From Trochalopteron elliotii (lineage: Eukaryota > Chordata > Aves > Passeriformes > Leiothrichidae), in contig JANPWX010000010.1 of assembly GCA_024734555.1 (NCBI GenBank), forward strand, positions 3,415,066-3,479,065: a stretch of DNA of 64,000 nt. The letters run 5' to 3'. Positions within the stretch are counted from its first letter, which is position 1, and each line of letters starts with the position of its first letter. The position numbers were made by a program, and so were the translations under genes. Below the pieces are notes generated by a model. That model saw nothing but the letters and a program-made list of their open reading frames with translations, was not told where the DNA came from and did no database searches. Of this stretch, positions 1-12,072 are shown piece after piece.

Positions 1-1020
1 ATTTTTTGAGCTCCCTCATGAACTCTGGAATATAATAGGCAATGGAAACACCAGGATGCACTTGGACAGCTTGGATTTTATTCCTATAGGAAATGGTGGT
101 TGTTCCTCTTACAGACTTAAGAATCTGTTTCTAACTTAGGTTTCCACTTTTTGGCTTGATGTTTTATGAAAATTCAATGTCTTGTGATTTGAGCCTTCCT
201 TTTGTTAAATTCCACCCATCCTGCTGATCATAATATTTTTTGTAGAGTCTCAAGTTTCCACCAAACCAGTGCAATAAGTCCAATGAAGCAGAGTAGTCTC
301 ACTCCTGAAATTCTGGTGCGTATCTTTCTGGTGTGACTTCTCCATCAGACTTGTCTTCTGCTTCCCTTGGCCAGACATGTTTTGTAATAGCTACTTAAAA
401 TAACACTATTGCTCTGTTGGAGTATCACCAAAAATGTTATTTGGTATTTAATTTCTGCATTTAATTTTGTGATACCAAAATGAATTTTCCAGCTTAGTGT
501 AGAGAGCTTAGTGTAGATATCTTCTGGTTTGGCTTGGCAGGGACCCAGCCTACAGAGGTCCATAACACGTTCCGTGCTGTGCACAATGTCTTGGCTACAG
601 TCTTGTTCCTCTTAGTTCGTGGCTGTAACATCCCCGTTTTACTATTGTGGGGTGTTCAAATTTATCCTGTTCTTTCACAAGCTTTTTGAAAAATTTCTTC
701 TTAATGCTAGTGCCTCATGTTGGTTCATCTTCTCCTCACCAGAGAGGAGTCACCAGGGGGACTGCTCAGTCTTGCTCCTGCTTCCTTTTCCTTACAGTCT
801 CATATTAGCACACAGATTTACTTTTCAGTTACTATTATTTACTATGTTGTTGCTATCCAGGTAACACCTTCTGAACTATGTAGGATACCACTTGTTTGTG
901 TAATAAAATAGCAAGGAGCCCTTGCAATTTCTAATGTACTAAGGACAAAGAGTAGCTCAGGGCTATGAGTAGTGTGGATAGGTTAAACCACAAAATTAAA
1001 GGCCAATTATACTTTGGATT
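1..1020. other. Anonymous AT-rich DNA
   Basis: Only short open frames broken by frequent stops are visible. No repeat family, splice-flanked exon or RNA gene was recognised. Confidence 0.6.
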
Positions 1021-1283
1021 TCATAGAACCATTGAAAGACTTGGGTTGGAAGAGACCTTTGAAATCATCTCGTGCTAATCCCCCTGCCATGGGAAGGAAC
1101 ACATTCCACTAGACCAGGTTGCTCCCAACCCCATCCAGCCTGGTCTTGAACACTTCCAGGGATGGGACAGCCACAGCTTCTCTGGACAACCTGTGCCAGG
1201 GCCTCACTACTCTCTGGGAAATGACTTCCTAGTCTAAATTTCTCCTCTTCTAGTTTAAAACTATTCTCCTTGATCCCCCCTTG
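1021..1283 (-). mobile_element. CR1 LINE, 5'-truncated 3' end
   Basis: The left edge is a degraded copy of the CR1 terminal repeat (tcatagaacc at 1021). It is followed by the 3' UTR in antisense: CTGCCATGGGAAGG, then CACTAGACCAGGTTGCTCC, AACACTTCCAGGGATGGGA and CTGTGCCAGGGCCTCAC. Only the last ~260 bp of the LINE are present and no protein remains. Confidence 0.93.
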
Positions 1284-1999
1284 ATTTCTATGGGTTTCTC
1301 TGCCACAGCTTCAATTTCTGTTTGCTTTCAGGAACAGCTACTCAGAATTTTTTCATATGAAAAGAGTAAATAGTTTTGCCAAAATAATATAACTTGATTA
1401 TAATGGAAGTGAAGAAAGACTGCTGTTTTGAAAATACTGACTTTTAATTGGATGCTTCATTTTTGAAACATGAGTTCATGATGTTGTATGATTCCATTTT
1501 TCTTTTATGAATGATGAAGGATTTTGCTGGCAGAAAATGTACCTGAGTTTTAAATTCAAGATATGATTTCACTCTGTCCCCCTCTAAAACATACAATTAT
1601 TGATGTAAAAGACAAATCAAAGGGTCAGGTGCCTTTATTGGATGCCACCTGCATGAAGCTCTCTAGGAGTATAGCCAGGCTTCTCCAGCCATGCTGTAAG
1701 CTCTCCCTTGTTTTCCAGGAGTGTAAACAATCCTATGCAGATGTGTCACAGTGAACCTAAGCCAGAACAGCCCAAACCACATCATGCTATAAATGGTTTC
1801 CTGTGAAGAGCAGTACCTAATAAGTTTTTATGTTTCAGTTTGAGTGTGGTGGCAGGCTGGTCTTCTTTGTGATCTTTTGACAAAAGAAACAGTTCAAAAA
1901 AATCAAGTTAATACCAGAAAATCCCCGAATTAATTAATTTGGTTATGCCACATACCATGACAGTATAAATATGAATTTTTCACTATGAGAATGAGTTCC
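1284..1999. other. Anonymous DNA
   Basis: Low-complexity T/A-rich text with no coding pattern. The open frame at 1563-1754 has no recognisable domain. Confidence 0.55.
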
Positions 2000-2067
2000 T
2001 CACTATGGGGTTGGAAGTAGATGATCTTCAAGGTCCCTTCCAACCCAAATCATTCTATGATTTTATG
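2000..2067 (+). mobile_element. CR1 3'-terminal fragment
   Basis: A very short tail: GGTTGGAAGTAGATGATCTTC, GGTCCCTTCCAACCCAAAT and the terminal TTCTATGATTTTATG. The conserved terminus fixes the plus orientation. Confidence 0.88.
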
Positions 2068-2649
2068 TGTCAAATGGAATAAAAAAATTCAGCTTCTGCA
2101 TTTAATTTCTCATTCTCCTGTTCACACATCTCCCATATTCTGCTTTTACAGGTGAACTTTTGTAATAGAACTTCTAAGCACAAAAGGCTTGTGCTGAAGC
2201 AAGGAAGACTGTGCTGCATCCGAATGATGGGAATATCACCTAGCAATGATCAGGTTTATATCTGTACTAAACTGCCAGTCTAAGAGCCACAAGGAAGTGT
2301 TGTTGTTTTGGGGAAAATGTGTTAACCTCACCAAACTGTTCAGACGGTGGGAAACACAGCTGGACCAGCTGTGGCTTCCAAGTTGAGAAGTATGCAGGAA
2401 TCCTTTTCATGTAGCCTATGGAAAAAAACCCACATGAATAGCTATAGTGGACCAATACTTGCCTCTCATCAGGACCCATCCCACTACTATCTCTCATGAG
2501 CAGACCCAACAGTGTGATGCAGAGTGCAGAGGATGTCTCAGCTTGGCACACTTAAAATACTGTATTTCTTTTTCCAGTGGAAAACTGTTATAATAACAAT
2601 GTGGTTATAATGGTTATAGTTTTGTATGTGTGTGACACTTCTCCATGAT
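2068..2649. other. Anonymous DNA
   Basis: No recognised element. The minus-strand open frame at 2267-2551 (94 codons) has no motif I know and is probably chance. Confidence 0.5.
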
Positions 2650-2752
2650 ATGGCAGATGGGGACATGGTTTAGTGGTGAACACAGCGGTGCTGGTTTAAT
2701 GAGTACTTGATAAACTTAGAAGTTTTTTTCCAACCTTAATGACTCCATGATT
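2650..2752 (+). mobile_element. CR1 3' end, older subfamily
   Basis: The phrase GGGGACATGGTTTAGTGGTG is typical of an older CR1 3' UTR group, different from the CTGCCATGGCAGG group common in this window. It is followed by a degraded 'ttccaaccttaatgactccatgatta' terminus at 2728-2753. Divergence is visibly high, consistent with an old insertion. Confidence 0.85.
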
Positions 2753-4114
2753 AGTGTTTTCCTTATTCTCAGGTCTTTTTTCAAATAAACACCAGTAGGC
2801 TGCTGATCAGTTCCTTCCTTTGGGGAAAGCATGCCTTTGTGGTGAAGGGGCTTAACAAGGGCTCGCATCACCAGAATCTCTGTAACCCCTGGCTAATGAA
2901 TCACTTGCTTTGCTCTTCGCCTTGGTTCCCCAAGCCTTTGGCCCTCTACCTTCTCCACAGTGTAATGTAAAGATAAAATCTATTTGTTATTGAGTCACTT
3001 GGATACTGTTGGCACTTAGGGCGAAATTAAAAGTACATATCTAGAAAAATGCATCTTCTAGAGTCTTTTTTCTGGTCTCCATGTAATGGAGACCTTCATG
3101 TAATTAACCAACCGCTGTGTCTTTCCTTGGGCTAGTTCGACATCCCAAGCTGCTGCTCATCTGATGTCCTTGCTCAGCAGTTCTCTACAGGGTCCTGCAA
3201 CTTCTCTCCCCAGCTAGCAGCTTTTAACTGCCAAATCATCACTCTCTTCTAGCACAATTCCTCCCTTCCCTGCAATGTTCCTAGTGATGCCTGAAGAATG
3301 AGACCCAACTAACATCCTCTTCCAGAGCTTTCCCCACACTATCTGCTCCTCAGCTCAATTTAGCCTTATTTTGCTATTAGATTATATGTTATTTACATAC
3401 AGATTTTCTGATTATCTGTCTATATCCTTTATTACTTAATTCAAGTCCAAGTTTATGAGTTAGATTAAAAAAATCCACAGAAGGCATAGCTATGACTGTA
3501 CAAATACAACCATGCAGTGATGTCCAAGGTGTTTGTAGTTCTGATACGAGATAAAGTGTTTTACAGGGTTAGGTTAAGATGATTTAGTTGGGTTCAAAGG
3601 GACTGTACATCAACCAGTCCATGCTCTAGGTAGTAGAGCTACACTGGTTGAAACCTGCTGATGACCTTCAGTTCCATTAAAATTTAGTATTTTAAACTGC
3701 CTTTTGCTCTATTCCCCACTACACAGAAGGTCAGGAGGTACCAGTTTGGTGACTATAAAGTAACTGGAGGTCATTCTGTCTTCTTCTGAATTGTCAAAAG
3801 CCACTTTTATCTTTTGTTATTCCTTTTCTCCCGACTTACAGCAATACACATGGTCTCAGTAGCCTAACTTCATGGGCTGCAACTCTCCCAGTAAGCCCAA
3901 CAGGGTCAGAGCATAGTCATGTGGTTGTCAAGACCTTAACTGTTAACACAATTGCTATTCATGCAAAGCAACCTGAAATGCTTATTCACAGATCTGAAGC
4001 ACATGCTTCCGAGTAAATTCCACCTGAGTGGAGGCCCTGAAGCAAAACTCAGCATTTTGCTCAAATGCAAAAAAATAATTTCATTATACAACAAAGCGAA
4101 ATCTCACTTGAAAG
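2753..4114. other. Anonymous DNA
   Basis: About 1.36 kb without a recognised repeat or coding signal. Frames are short and stop-rich on both strands. Confidence 0.55.
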
Positions 4115-4357
4115 CTATAGAACCACAAAATGGTTTGGATTTGAAGTGACCTTAGAGCTCATCCAATTCCACTCCATACCTACCAGTACATCAGGTTGCT
4201 CCAAACCCTGTCCAACCCAGCCTTGAACACTTCCAGGGATGGGGAAGCCTCAGCTTCTCTGGACAACCTGTACCAGAGGGCCTCACCATCCTCAAAGGGA
4301 AGAATTTATTCCTAATATCCAATCTAAATCTATCTGCCTTCATCTCAAACCCTAATC
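4115..4357 (-). mobile_element. CR1 LINE 3' end
   Basis: It starts with ctatagaaccacaaaatgg, a mutated terminal repeat. The antisense 3' UTR follows: CATCAGGTTGCTCC, AACACTTCCAGGGATGGGG and a ccagagggcctcaccat variant. The open frame at 3952-4149 runs into this repeat and is not a gene. Confidence 0.92.
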
Positions 4358-5458
4358 CAAGTCTTCACATTGCTGGGTTCTTTGTTTTAGGCTTTAAATG
4401 GTAAACTTCACATCTTAGCTGATCTTCCTCATCCTTTTATAGCTGATCATAAATACAGTGCAATGAATACCATTAATTAGAAAACATTTGTAGGGTACCT
4501 TAGATGTGAACAGTATTTTATAGATTGCATGTAAGACCTACTCCCTGTCTAGGACACTCTGAAATCTAAAGTAGTCAAGTTTAATACTTGGCAGGGCATG
4601 AGAAAATATTTCATCACAAGGATTATGTGAGGTTGCCAGTGATTAGAAAAGAGGAGTGCTGACTGGAGAGCTGAATTTTAAGCAGTGCTTTGAAGAAAAG
4701 AGGAAAAGAAAAGAGAAAAGGCAAAGGCACAAGGCCAAGAATATGAAGAGATAAGAAAAGAAATTAGATGAGAAGATAGAGATAAGCCAGTGTATTGTGA
4801 AATAATAGTCTGGATCTTGGTCCTGGGTAGAAGAACTCCAGCTATGAAGGTTGGGGAGTAGTGTAGGTAGAAAAGAAGAGGTCTGAGGACAGCTGTGTTT
4901 CTAACTTCAACTGTGTGATTAAATACTGTATGATTTCTTGGTCTCCAAGATGGAAGTGTGGACTTGGGAATGAAAGAAAAGCATGAGTGATGTGCTGCAC
5001 CAAGGGCAGAAAAGGAGGAAAAGGAGTCAGAGGTTTGTGGGTCAACACAAGGCGGAGAGGTGGGATCTTGGAAGGAAAATATGTTCACATTTGGGAACAA
5101 GAAGTGTGTTTGAAATGCAGGTCTTGGTAGTGAGAGCTCCCTGTGTCAAGGTAGAGGGGGAAGAGAGGTCAAAAGCCAGTGCCAAGGTCCAGCATCATGG
5201 CTGGATGGCAGAAGAAGCGTGGACAAAATACTTCGGGAGGGAAGGTGGATAGAAGGAAACATGGAGGACCAAAATCATGATCTAGCCCAACACCAATACA
5301 CAGAATAAGATTAGAGATAGAGGAGTCCTAGCAAAAAGGTTTGTGGGAAAATGTTCAGGGACACCTTCTTCAACTTTGTTCTGTCAAAGACATTGTTCCC
5401 TCTGTCTTCTTCAATGTAGGGAAGCCAATTGCTTCTGCCTGGATATGGCCATTGTTGC
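4358..5458. other. Purine-rich anonymous DNA
   Basis: The plus strand at about 4680-4790 is strongly A/G-biased (runs such as gaaaagaggaaaagaaaaga). This keeps long pseudo-open frames on both strands, for example 4678-5100 minus and 4983-5252 plus. Their proteins are compositional artefacts. Confidence 0.55.
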
Positions 5459-5559
5459 TTATAGAATCATGGAATGAGTTGGATTGGAAGGGGCATTAAA
5501 GATCATCTAGTCTCCCTGCCATGGATGGGGACACCTTCATTAGATCTTGTGTACTTCCA
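5459..5559 (-). mobile_element. CR1 3'-terminal fragment
   Basis: Begins tatagaatcatggaatgagt and continues with TTAAAGATCATCTAGTC and CTGCCATGGATGGGGACACC. It ends abruptly in the 3' UTR after about 100 bp. Confidence 0.9.
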
Positions 5560-6389
5560 AAACCACAAGTCTGTGCTTTTCCATTCTGCGCCTTACCCTT
5601 TATAAAATTCCCTTTCAGATAAATCTACACCTTGCAGAAATCTTGATGGCTTTTGTTGAGCATGACTGTTGCTTCCCTGTGCTCCCTTGTCTGTGTTGAC
5701 CTGTCTGCCTCTTGCTTTATTCTTTGACTATGAGTCAAGTAGACCCTCCAGCTGACCTTCAGGGTGCTGCGGTGATGCAGGAAAGCCATGTCCTGGTCTA
5801 GATTTTCCACCCTGGCAGCTGATGCAGGATGGGTTATCACCTTTCTCTTGGCAGGACTGCTGGAGCTCTCTCCCTTGGGTATAGTAATATGTGTCAAAAA
5901 GAACATCTTTATGTTGCTAATTTGTATAAGAACCTGAGCTAAAAATTAGCATCATGATGTGGATCCAGGAGCTGGTCTGGTACACCTAGCTGGACACAGG
6001 ATCTGAGAAATCTGGTTTAGCAATATAAATGCAGAGAGAATGAGCTGTCTCCAGCAGCACCAGCATAACAGAAGAGAGCTACCAGCAACTGATGAGTGGG
6101 GAGGTAGGTGGATTAAAGACAAAAATAAAGAAATGCATTTAAAAAATCAGGAAGACAGCTTTCCCCCCCACCCCCCCACCCCTGTTTTTTTATGCCTGTG
6201 CTTGGTGCAACAATCCCCAGGAAAAAAAATGAAGCTAGAAAAACAACAGCCTTTCACAAGCCAAAATTTGAGTATTAGTAGAAAAACAAACTCCTCTAAC
6301 AGCAGCTGCTGTTTTATATGTTGGCTTTAAAGCACACAGTATTATGAAACTTGGAATAATATTTAGTAACTGTAATAATCCAGTTAATT
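5560..6389. other. Anonymous DNA with a short poly-C tract
   Basis: Contains a C-rich run at about 6163-6182 (mostly C with single A interruptions) followed by T7. No gene or repeat family was recognised. Confidence 0.5.
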
Positions 6390-6790
6390 CTTTTAATAGA
6401 CGTTCACTTGCATCCTGTTTATAAGATGTCCCTGAGCATCTGCAATATTACAAAGATGTATTGTCATGACAAGGTGATTAGAGAAGATTGTTTGTTTGGG
6501 GTGGTGGTGATTAATTACAGTTTGATTTACAGTCTAGAAAGTAAACAAAGCATGTTAACACTTTGGTTGAGAGGTCTTCAGCTAGTCCAAGCCGACCTCG
6601 GCCATTTGAAGATTAAACTCTGGTCTGCCTTTTTATTTTTGGTTTTAATCAAAATCAAGTAATTTTACAAGACCTTGTAATTTGTTTACCTATTTGCACT
6701 ATGGTTTTTGGCATTATTTATACTGTGTTTTATTTGACAATGTTACCCAAACCATGTAAATTGACTGAAATTGAACTTAAGTGTTTATAA
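6390..6790. promoter_or_regulatory. Possible conserved AT-rich non-coding element
   Basis: A non-repetitive AT-rich stretch with several homeodomain-type TAAT cores, for example ggtgattaattacagtttga near 6506-6525 and ggttttaatcaaaatcaag near 6640. It sits within a region free of transposons. This composition is common in vertebrate developmental enhancers, but conservation cannot be tested here, so this is a guess from texture alone. Confidence 0.2.
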
Positions 6791-8360
6791 AAAATCTGAT
6801 ATTTACCTAAAGAGCTTTTAACTCAGGAAGTCAGAATGAAATAGGGAATAAGGAGAGGGCTGTGTAAAGATTCCAAGTTCAGTGCAAATTTACCAGGTTA
6901 TAAAGTTTTCTTCAACGAATGTTCCCATGCAAGGATGTCCTAGAAGATATCTGTCCATGACTGAGGAATCCTATGCTGTTTGTGGGACTTAAAACTGGGG
7001 CCAAGTGCTTGCACGACTACTTGAGTGACTGCAGACCTACAACATAAGCATGAGGTGAAAGACTATTTCTTATGAACCTTGAGCCCTGAGCATCTTCAGT
7101 GACATGTTGGAGGCAGCAAGATGTAAGTCATCAAGTAGTTTAGCAAGATGGGCAAAGCTGGCAGCCAGTTTTATGCTGGTATAGCTGATTTCATCATTTC
7201 TTGCAGCAAAGGAAGCAACAGCAGAGCAACAGCAGAGCCTATGTCTCATTTGATGATCTTGGTGGCTGCCTTTTGCCAGTGTAGTGTAGGGACAACCTAC
7301 ATGGCCGCAGTTTCTCTTCCACCTGTCCTGCAGACAAACAAGAGGATTCTCTCCAAAGGCCTATGTGGCAACTTCCAATGGCTCCAACTTTTTAATCAGA
7401 GAACAGGAGGGGGATGTGGTGAGTGTGGAAACCTTCACCCTGAGAAGTTTGTACAGTAGTAGCAGGGAATGTTTAGATAGTAGCCAACCAACCTATTCTC
7501 CTGGAGTGCGGGAATGTGCAGGAGCAAGTCCAAAATCAGTAAGACCCAGATAATAACAATTAACACACATATACAATTAGACCTCCCTGCCTAAAATATC
7601 AGCTCAGAGCATGTATTTACATACTTATACTTCCTACTAAAAATATACAAATTAAAATCACAAACCTACTGTGTGAGTAGGTGGGGGAGAAAACATTACA
7701 TGTGAAGTATATCACGTGATATAAATTCCTCTGTGACGTGTTCAGGCTCCTTTCCCATCTCACCCTCCTTGCAGTAGTTTAGATTGAGTTACTAAACAAT
7801 TCTTGCCAACTAATACCAGGACAGTGGGTCTGCTTTGTGTCTATGTTGTTACCCATTATCCATAGCTACTTCAGCCACATTTCCAGGCAAAAGTTACCAG
7901 AAATTCTTACCTCATTTTCGTGTGGCTTCTTTTGTTTATTTGGTTTTCTAGTGTTTGTTTGCTGGAGACACCAGGTTAAAGACTCAGATCCTAAGTTTGT
8001 TTTCTGGCTTTGCCACTGATTCACTGGCATTGTGGGGAACAGCCTGCACTCATTTCTTTTTCTCAGGGAATTTTCTTCCATCTCTTGCTAAGAGACAATA
8101 ATGACCAGTACTTAAGAGAGACAAAAGAAGTAGCCAAAGAGAAGGGGGAGGTGTGCAGCTGGCTGAAGGGCATTCTCTTGGGAAGGGCAGAGATATCACC
8201 ACATTTTGGCTGGGGGGTGAGGGGTTAGGCTTGGCTCCTCTCAGGATCAGAGGAGGACGGTCAAGCTGTTGCTTACTGGGGTGAGAATACGGTGCCACCA
8301 CTGGAGCACAGCCTTGTACCACTTCGGGCATGGGTGAGCCTTTGCTCATGAGAGCAGCCA
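6791..8360. other. Anonymous DNA
   Basis: No repeat or exon recognised with confidence. The frame at 7148-7459 (103 codons) resembles no family I know. The 3' part (8090-8360) becomes G-rich and may already belong to the LTR-like block that follows. Confidence 0.45.
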
Positions 8361-9176
8361 TTGATCTCGGCCTTATTGGCACCCTGCCTTGCAGGAAAGA
8401 ACCCTTGCCATCTGTTTGGATGCCTCAGAGAAAAATACCAGGACCCAAACCACCTCCCCCTTCTCAGAGGGCACGTCTTCCCGGCTGGTGCAGCAGCTGC
8501 TGAGGAGGAGCCCAACTGCCACTGCCCAGCCCCACCACTTTCTGCTGCTGCCTCAGGCTGTTACTCCCTACACTGCAGCTCTTCACCCCCTGCCTGCCAG
8601 GACACCCCACGGTTCCAGCTACTGCTGCAGAGTTTCTGCTCCCTCTTGCTTGCTGCCCCGGTTGAGCCCGCCCTGCCATTCCAGCTTGCTGCTTCCCAGG
8701 CTCCTGCTGCAGCTCTCTTTGCTACCCAGAGGAGGAACTGGATCAGCTGCCATGGGCATTTGTAAAGGAAGCCCCGGCTCCCTCCCTTTCTGCTGAGCTC
8801 ATCCACCATTGTCCCCGTCTGTCACAGCGCCCCCTGCAGCTGTGGAGGAATCATCGCTCCTGCCCTGCCCGGCCAGGAGCCACCAGCGCCCCTGGCGGCT
8901 GTGACTGTAACTGCACCTAAGGGGAAAGTGTTTTGACAGCTGGGGGAGAAGGCTGTTACTGGGTTCCTGGTTTTGTTTGTTGTTGGTTGCTGTTGTTGCT
9001 GTTTGTTTGCCTTGTTATATATTCTTGTAAAGAACTGTTATTCCTTTTCCTATATCTTTGCCTAAAATTCTCTCAATTTTGAGGTTACAATAATTCAGAA
9101 GGAAAGGGGTAATATTCTCCATTCCATGGGAGGTTCCTGCCTTCATTGGCAGACAGCTGTTTTTCAAACCAAGACA
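8361..9176 (+). mobile_element. GC-rich LTR-like block, 3' end of an ERV LTR
   Basis: The right end (about 8990-9176) reads as a diverged relative of the right end of the solo LTR at 45322-46020. Both have 'aactgttattcc', 'atctttgcct', 'ttacaataatt' or 'ttataataatt', 'attctccattcca' and a terminus aaaccaagaca. The CCAAGACA terminus is at 9169-9176. The 5' part (8361-8900) is unusually GC- and CTG-rich with local CpGs, and it generates overlapping spurious frames. No matching TGTCTTGG start or target-site duplication was found, so the left boundary is uncertain and the copy may be 5'-truncated. Confidence 0.65.
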
Positions 9177-10569
9177 GCATGTGAAGCAATATCCATCTGT
9201 GTCCATGTAAGGTGCTCCTTTGGCTTTGTCACTGTCAACTTTGTGCAGCTGAATCAGATTTCTGAAGTGGCAAAAAAGGGTGTTTTGCCTGGCAAAAGCA
9301 AAGCATTAGGTTGCTGATAGGTCTTGTTGTGTCTATTGTGTTTGATCTAGGAAGCAACAAAGAATAACTCCATTGTGACATCCATATTCCTCCCAGGTAG
9401 TAAAGCATGTTAGAATTTCTGTGATCCCTTTCTCTGAGGACTCAAATATTGTTCCTTCTAGGCTCAGGAAATTAATTTTGAGCCTCCCTTTCTTTTGGGT
9501 TGTAGTTTCACATGAGCTATCCCATCATCAAAAGCCCTAGTTTCTGTATCCTGAGTGTGTCTGGTGTAATTAATTCTCTCTAAGGTTCTGTCTGCATTAG
9601 CCAATTGGACTTGCCCATGGCTGCTCTTCAGCACTGAGATCAACTGGCTCTTGATACCCCTTTTCCACACTATTGAAATCTATTTGTCACCAAAACCTTG
9701 TGTGTGGGCATCTTGTGCTATTTCCCAGACTATGCTTAGTGGCACTTGAGAATGGGGTTGGTTCAACCAGGACAGAGGCATCCCAGGGGAAGCTCAGCAG
9801 CACTGACACTGACTCACAGTCTGAGTCCTCATCGTGTTTAGTTTACTGGAGTAGATGATGCTCAAAAGACTATACTGGCCATTAATTTTCACAAGGTATT
9901 TGCTTATCTTCTAGAGTTTTTTGATACTATACAATTTCCTCAGAAATTGGACAGTCCTTGCCCATTCTGATTGTCTAGAAAGAAGGCTCCAAATTAGTTT
10001 GGACCACAAACCTTCAAAGTCCTTGAAACTTCATTAAGACCAAGCTGCATCTTTCCATCTCCCTTTATACTGAACATATTATGAAGGATCTATCATTCCT
10101 TATCTTTTATGCATCAGTACATGTGGCTTTGCACACCATGTCTTCAGAAACAATGATATGGGGCACATTCTCATGCAGGAGCAAAAGAATATGCTTTCCA
10201 TCTTTGATTTTTTCCTAATGAATCCTATTTTTGGTAAGGATAAGGTAAAGAACATGTCTATCATTGCTTTTCTTGTGCAGATGTCTGTACAATCACAATA
10301 AAACAACAGCAATAATAGACTGACAAGCAAATTTGTGTAGTGCTCCAGAAGCCAGAAGCTTTTACTGGTAGCATCTTTACTGAGAGAAATGAGACCCATA
10401 ATTAGCTATTTCTTAGATTCCCAGCCTCTTTGCAAGAAAGGGTCTTTTTTGTCTCTCATCTGAGGACTGGGGAAATATTTTTGGTAGAAAAGATCTTTAT
10501 CTTCATCATGAGAAATGCTGTTGTGGAAAGTATCTAAATTTCCTCATCATATCAGGAGAAGCATCAGTA
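9177..10569. other. Anonymous DNA
   Basis: No recognised repeat. The minus frame at 10100-10399 (99 codons) shows a hydrophobic leucine run but no start context or homologue I can name. Confidence 0.5.
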
Positions 10570-10604
10570 AACCAGGTTGGATGGGGCTTTAAACAACCTG
10601 ATGT
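10570..10604 (+). mobile_element. Tiny CR1 fragment
   Basis: A 35-bp island matching the CR1 3' UTR phrase around GGTTGGATGGGGCTTT and CAACCTGAT. Sequence on both sides does not continue the match. Confidence 0.6.
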
Positions 10605-10785
10605 GCTCCAGACTCTTCCCCAGCTCTGTTGCCATTCTCCGGACAAGCTCTGGCACCTCAATGTCTTTCATGCATGTGCCCACATAGTGCTCTGCATTGG
10701 CACAATCACAGGGAATGAAGAGACCTTACTGCCTCTTTCTTCTCCCAGAGAACCCAAGCTAGAGACTCAGCCTGCTGCTTCTTGG

Positions 10786-10863
10786 AAAAAAGAAAAAAGA
10801 AAAGAAAAGAAAAGAAAAGAAAAGAAAAGAAAAGAAAAGAAAAGAAAAGAANAAAGAGAAAAA
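10786..10863 (+). repeat. (AAAAG)n microsatellite with one N
   Basis: About 12 tandem AAAAG units preceded by imperfect A6G runs. Position 10852 is N, the only ambiguous base in the window, suggesting a polymerase or assembly difficulty at the array. The lysine-rich open frame on plus and its F/L-rich complement are products of the repeat. Confidence 0.97.
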
Positions 10864-10989
10864 TAGTGTGAAAACAACTTAGTAAGCATAATCTGGAGCA
10901 TTCACCTCTAATCCTTTCTATGAGGTATCTGTTCTGCCAACAACCAGAAATTTCCAGCAGCAGCTTTGCAGATTGCTTACCTACCATAA

Positions 10990-11466
10990 TGATGCCAAAA
11001 TTATTTTTGCTTTTATATATTCTTTATATATATTCTTAGCTCTGTAGACTATTATTATACAATTATATCGTTTCCTAACTGATACTTTTCCTATCAGACA
11101 AATTCCTGAAGGCCTGTTCTAATCTTGCTTCTTCTGGGAATGAAGACCAAGGCACCTTCCCAAGATGCTTTCTCATATATTAAATATTAACAACTAGCAA
11201 GGAGGGAGGCTTCAGAAGGAGTTGAACCAAGAGGAGGAATTACTTCCTTACCTATATTTCTAATTGGGGATTCTTGTCAATTATGCTAATTTGCCAAACA
11301 TAAAAGTGTACTTGCCCTGTATCCCGTGTGCATTTTTGATGCATTTTCAGCATGTATTTCAGCATGTTGTGCAGTTGGAGGGACCCTTCATTAAACGGTA
11401 ACTTGCATGTTTATCACCTTAACCTTTTTTGGCTCTTGATTTTAGGGGCTTAAGGCAACAATATCA
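10990..11466 (+). mobile_element. LTR fragment, copy A of a local pair
   Basis: Shares an ordered set of blocks with 17497-18017: an aattattttt(c)gcttttatatattct start, agctctgtag.ctattatt, a middle AAGG.GG block, 'caattatgctaatttgc' and an end of ttaaggcaacaatatca. Length (~480 bp), the TG...CA-like ends and a TATATA-rich leader fit an ERV LTR. No clean target-site duplication is visible (cataa on the left, gaatg on the right). Confidence 0.6.
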
Positions 11467-11874
11467 GAATGGCCAAACTCCCTTGACTAGTGAAAGTCTC
11501 AGTAAAGCACTCTTCCTTTCAGTGAATACCCACATATTTCCAAAGTATTTTTTTTGTTAGGGAGAGTAGTTTTGCTTCATTTAGCTGACAGTCAATTTCA
11601 GTGATGCTATTTTTCTGCAAGTTCTCAGAATCCTGTGAGACAGACAAAAAAATTGGTTTTGCACATTTGCAGTGTGAGAATTATTGTTCAAAATAATAGA
11701 AGAGAGAACAAAGCAAAAAATTACGAGATATGGTGGGACCAATAGTAATTCACTTGAAGAGATTCACATCTCAAAGTTTGTGCTTACTTTGTCTACACAG
11801 GGAAAAATGGCAAAGATATTAATTTCAAACATGTTTTTATGAGTAAATAGCACAAAATTATGTTTGAGATACTT
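11467..11874. other. Anonymous DNA between LTR and CR1
   Basis: AT-rich, with no coding pattern or repeat recognised. Confidence 0.5.
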
Positions 11875-12072
11875 AGAATCATAAAATCATAGTATGGTTT
11901 GTGTTGGAAAAGGCTTTAAAGACCATCTAGTTCCAAACTTCCTACCATGGGCAGGGACTTCCTCTACTAGACCAGGTTGTTCCAAGCCCTGTCCAATCTG
12001 GCCTTGAACAGGGATGGGGCATCCACAGCCTCTCTGGGCAACCTCTGCCAGGACTTCACCACCCTCATCCAG
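11875..12072 (-). mobile_element. CR1 LINE 3' end
   Basis: Starts with two copies of the octamer-like terminal repeat (agaatcataaaatcatag). It continues with CCATGGGCAGGGACTTCC and TAGACCAGGTTGTTCCAAG in antisense. A ~10-bp gap removes part of the 'cacttccaggg' block. Confidence 0.92.

Noticed and set aside
4678..5252. 140-codon minus frame with an overlapping 89-codon plus frame
   Set aside because: Purine-rich composition suppresses stops on both strands. No domain seen.
8361..8809. Overlapping 134- and 135-codon frames plus antisense frames
   Set aside because: All arise from GC- and CTG-rich LTR-like sequence with few stops.
10603..10987. Lys-rich and Phe/Leu-rich frames
   Set aside because: Produced by the (AAAAG)n array. 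One codon contains the N.
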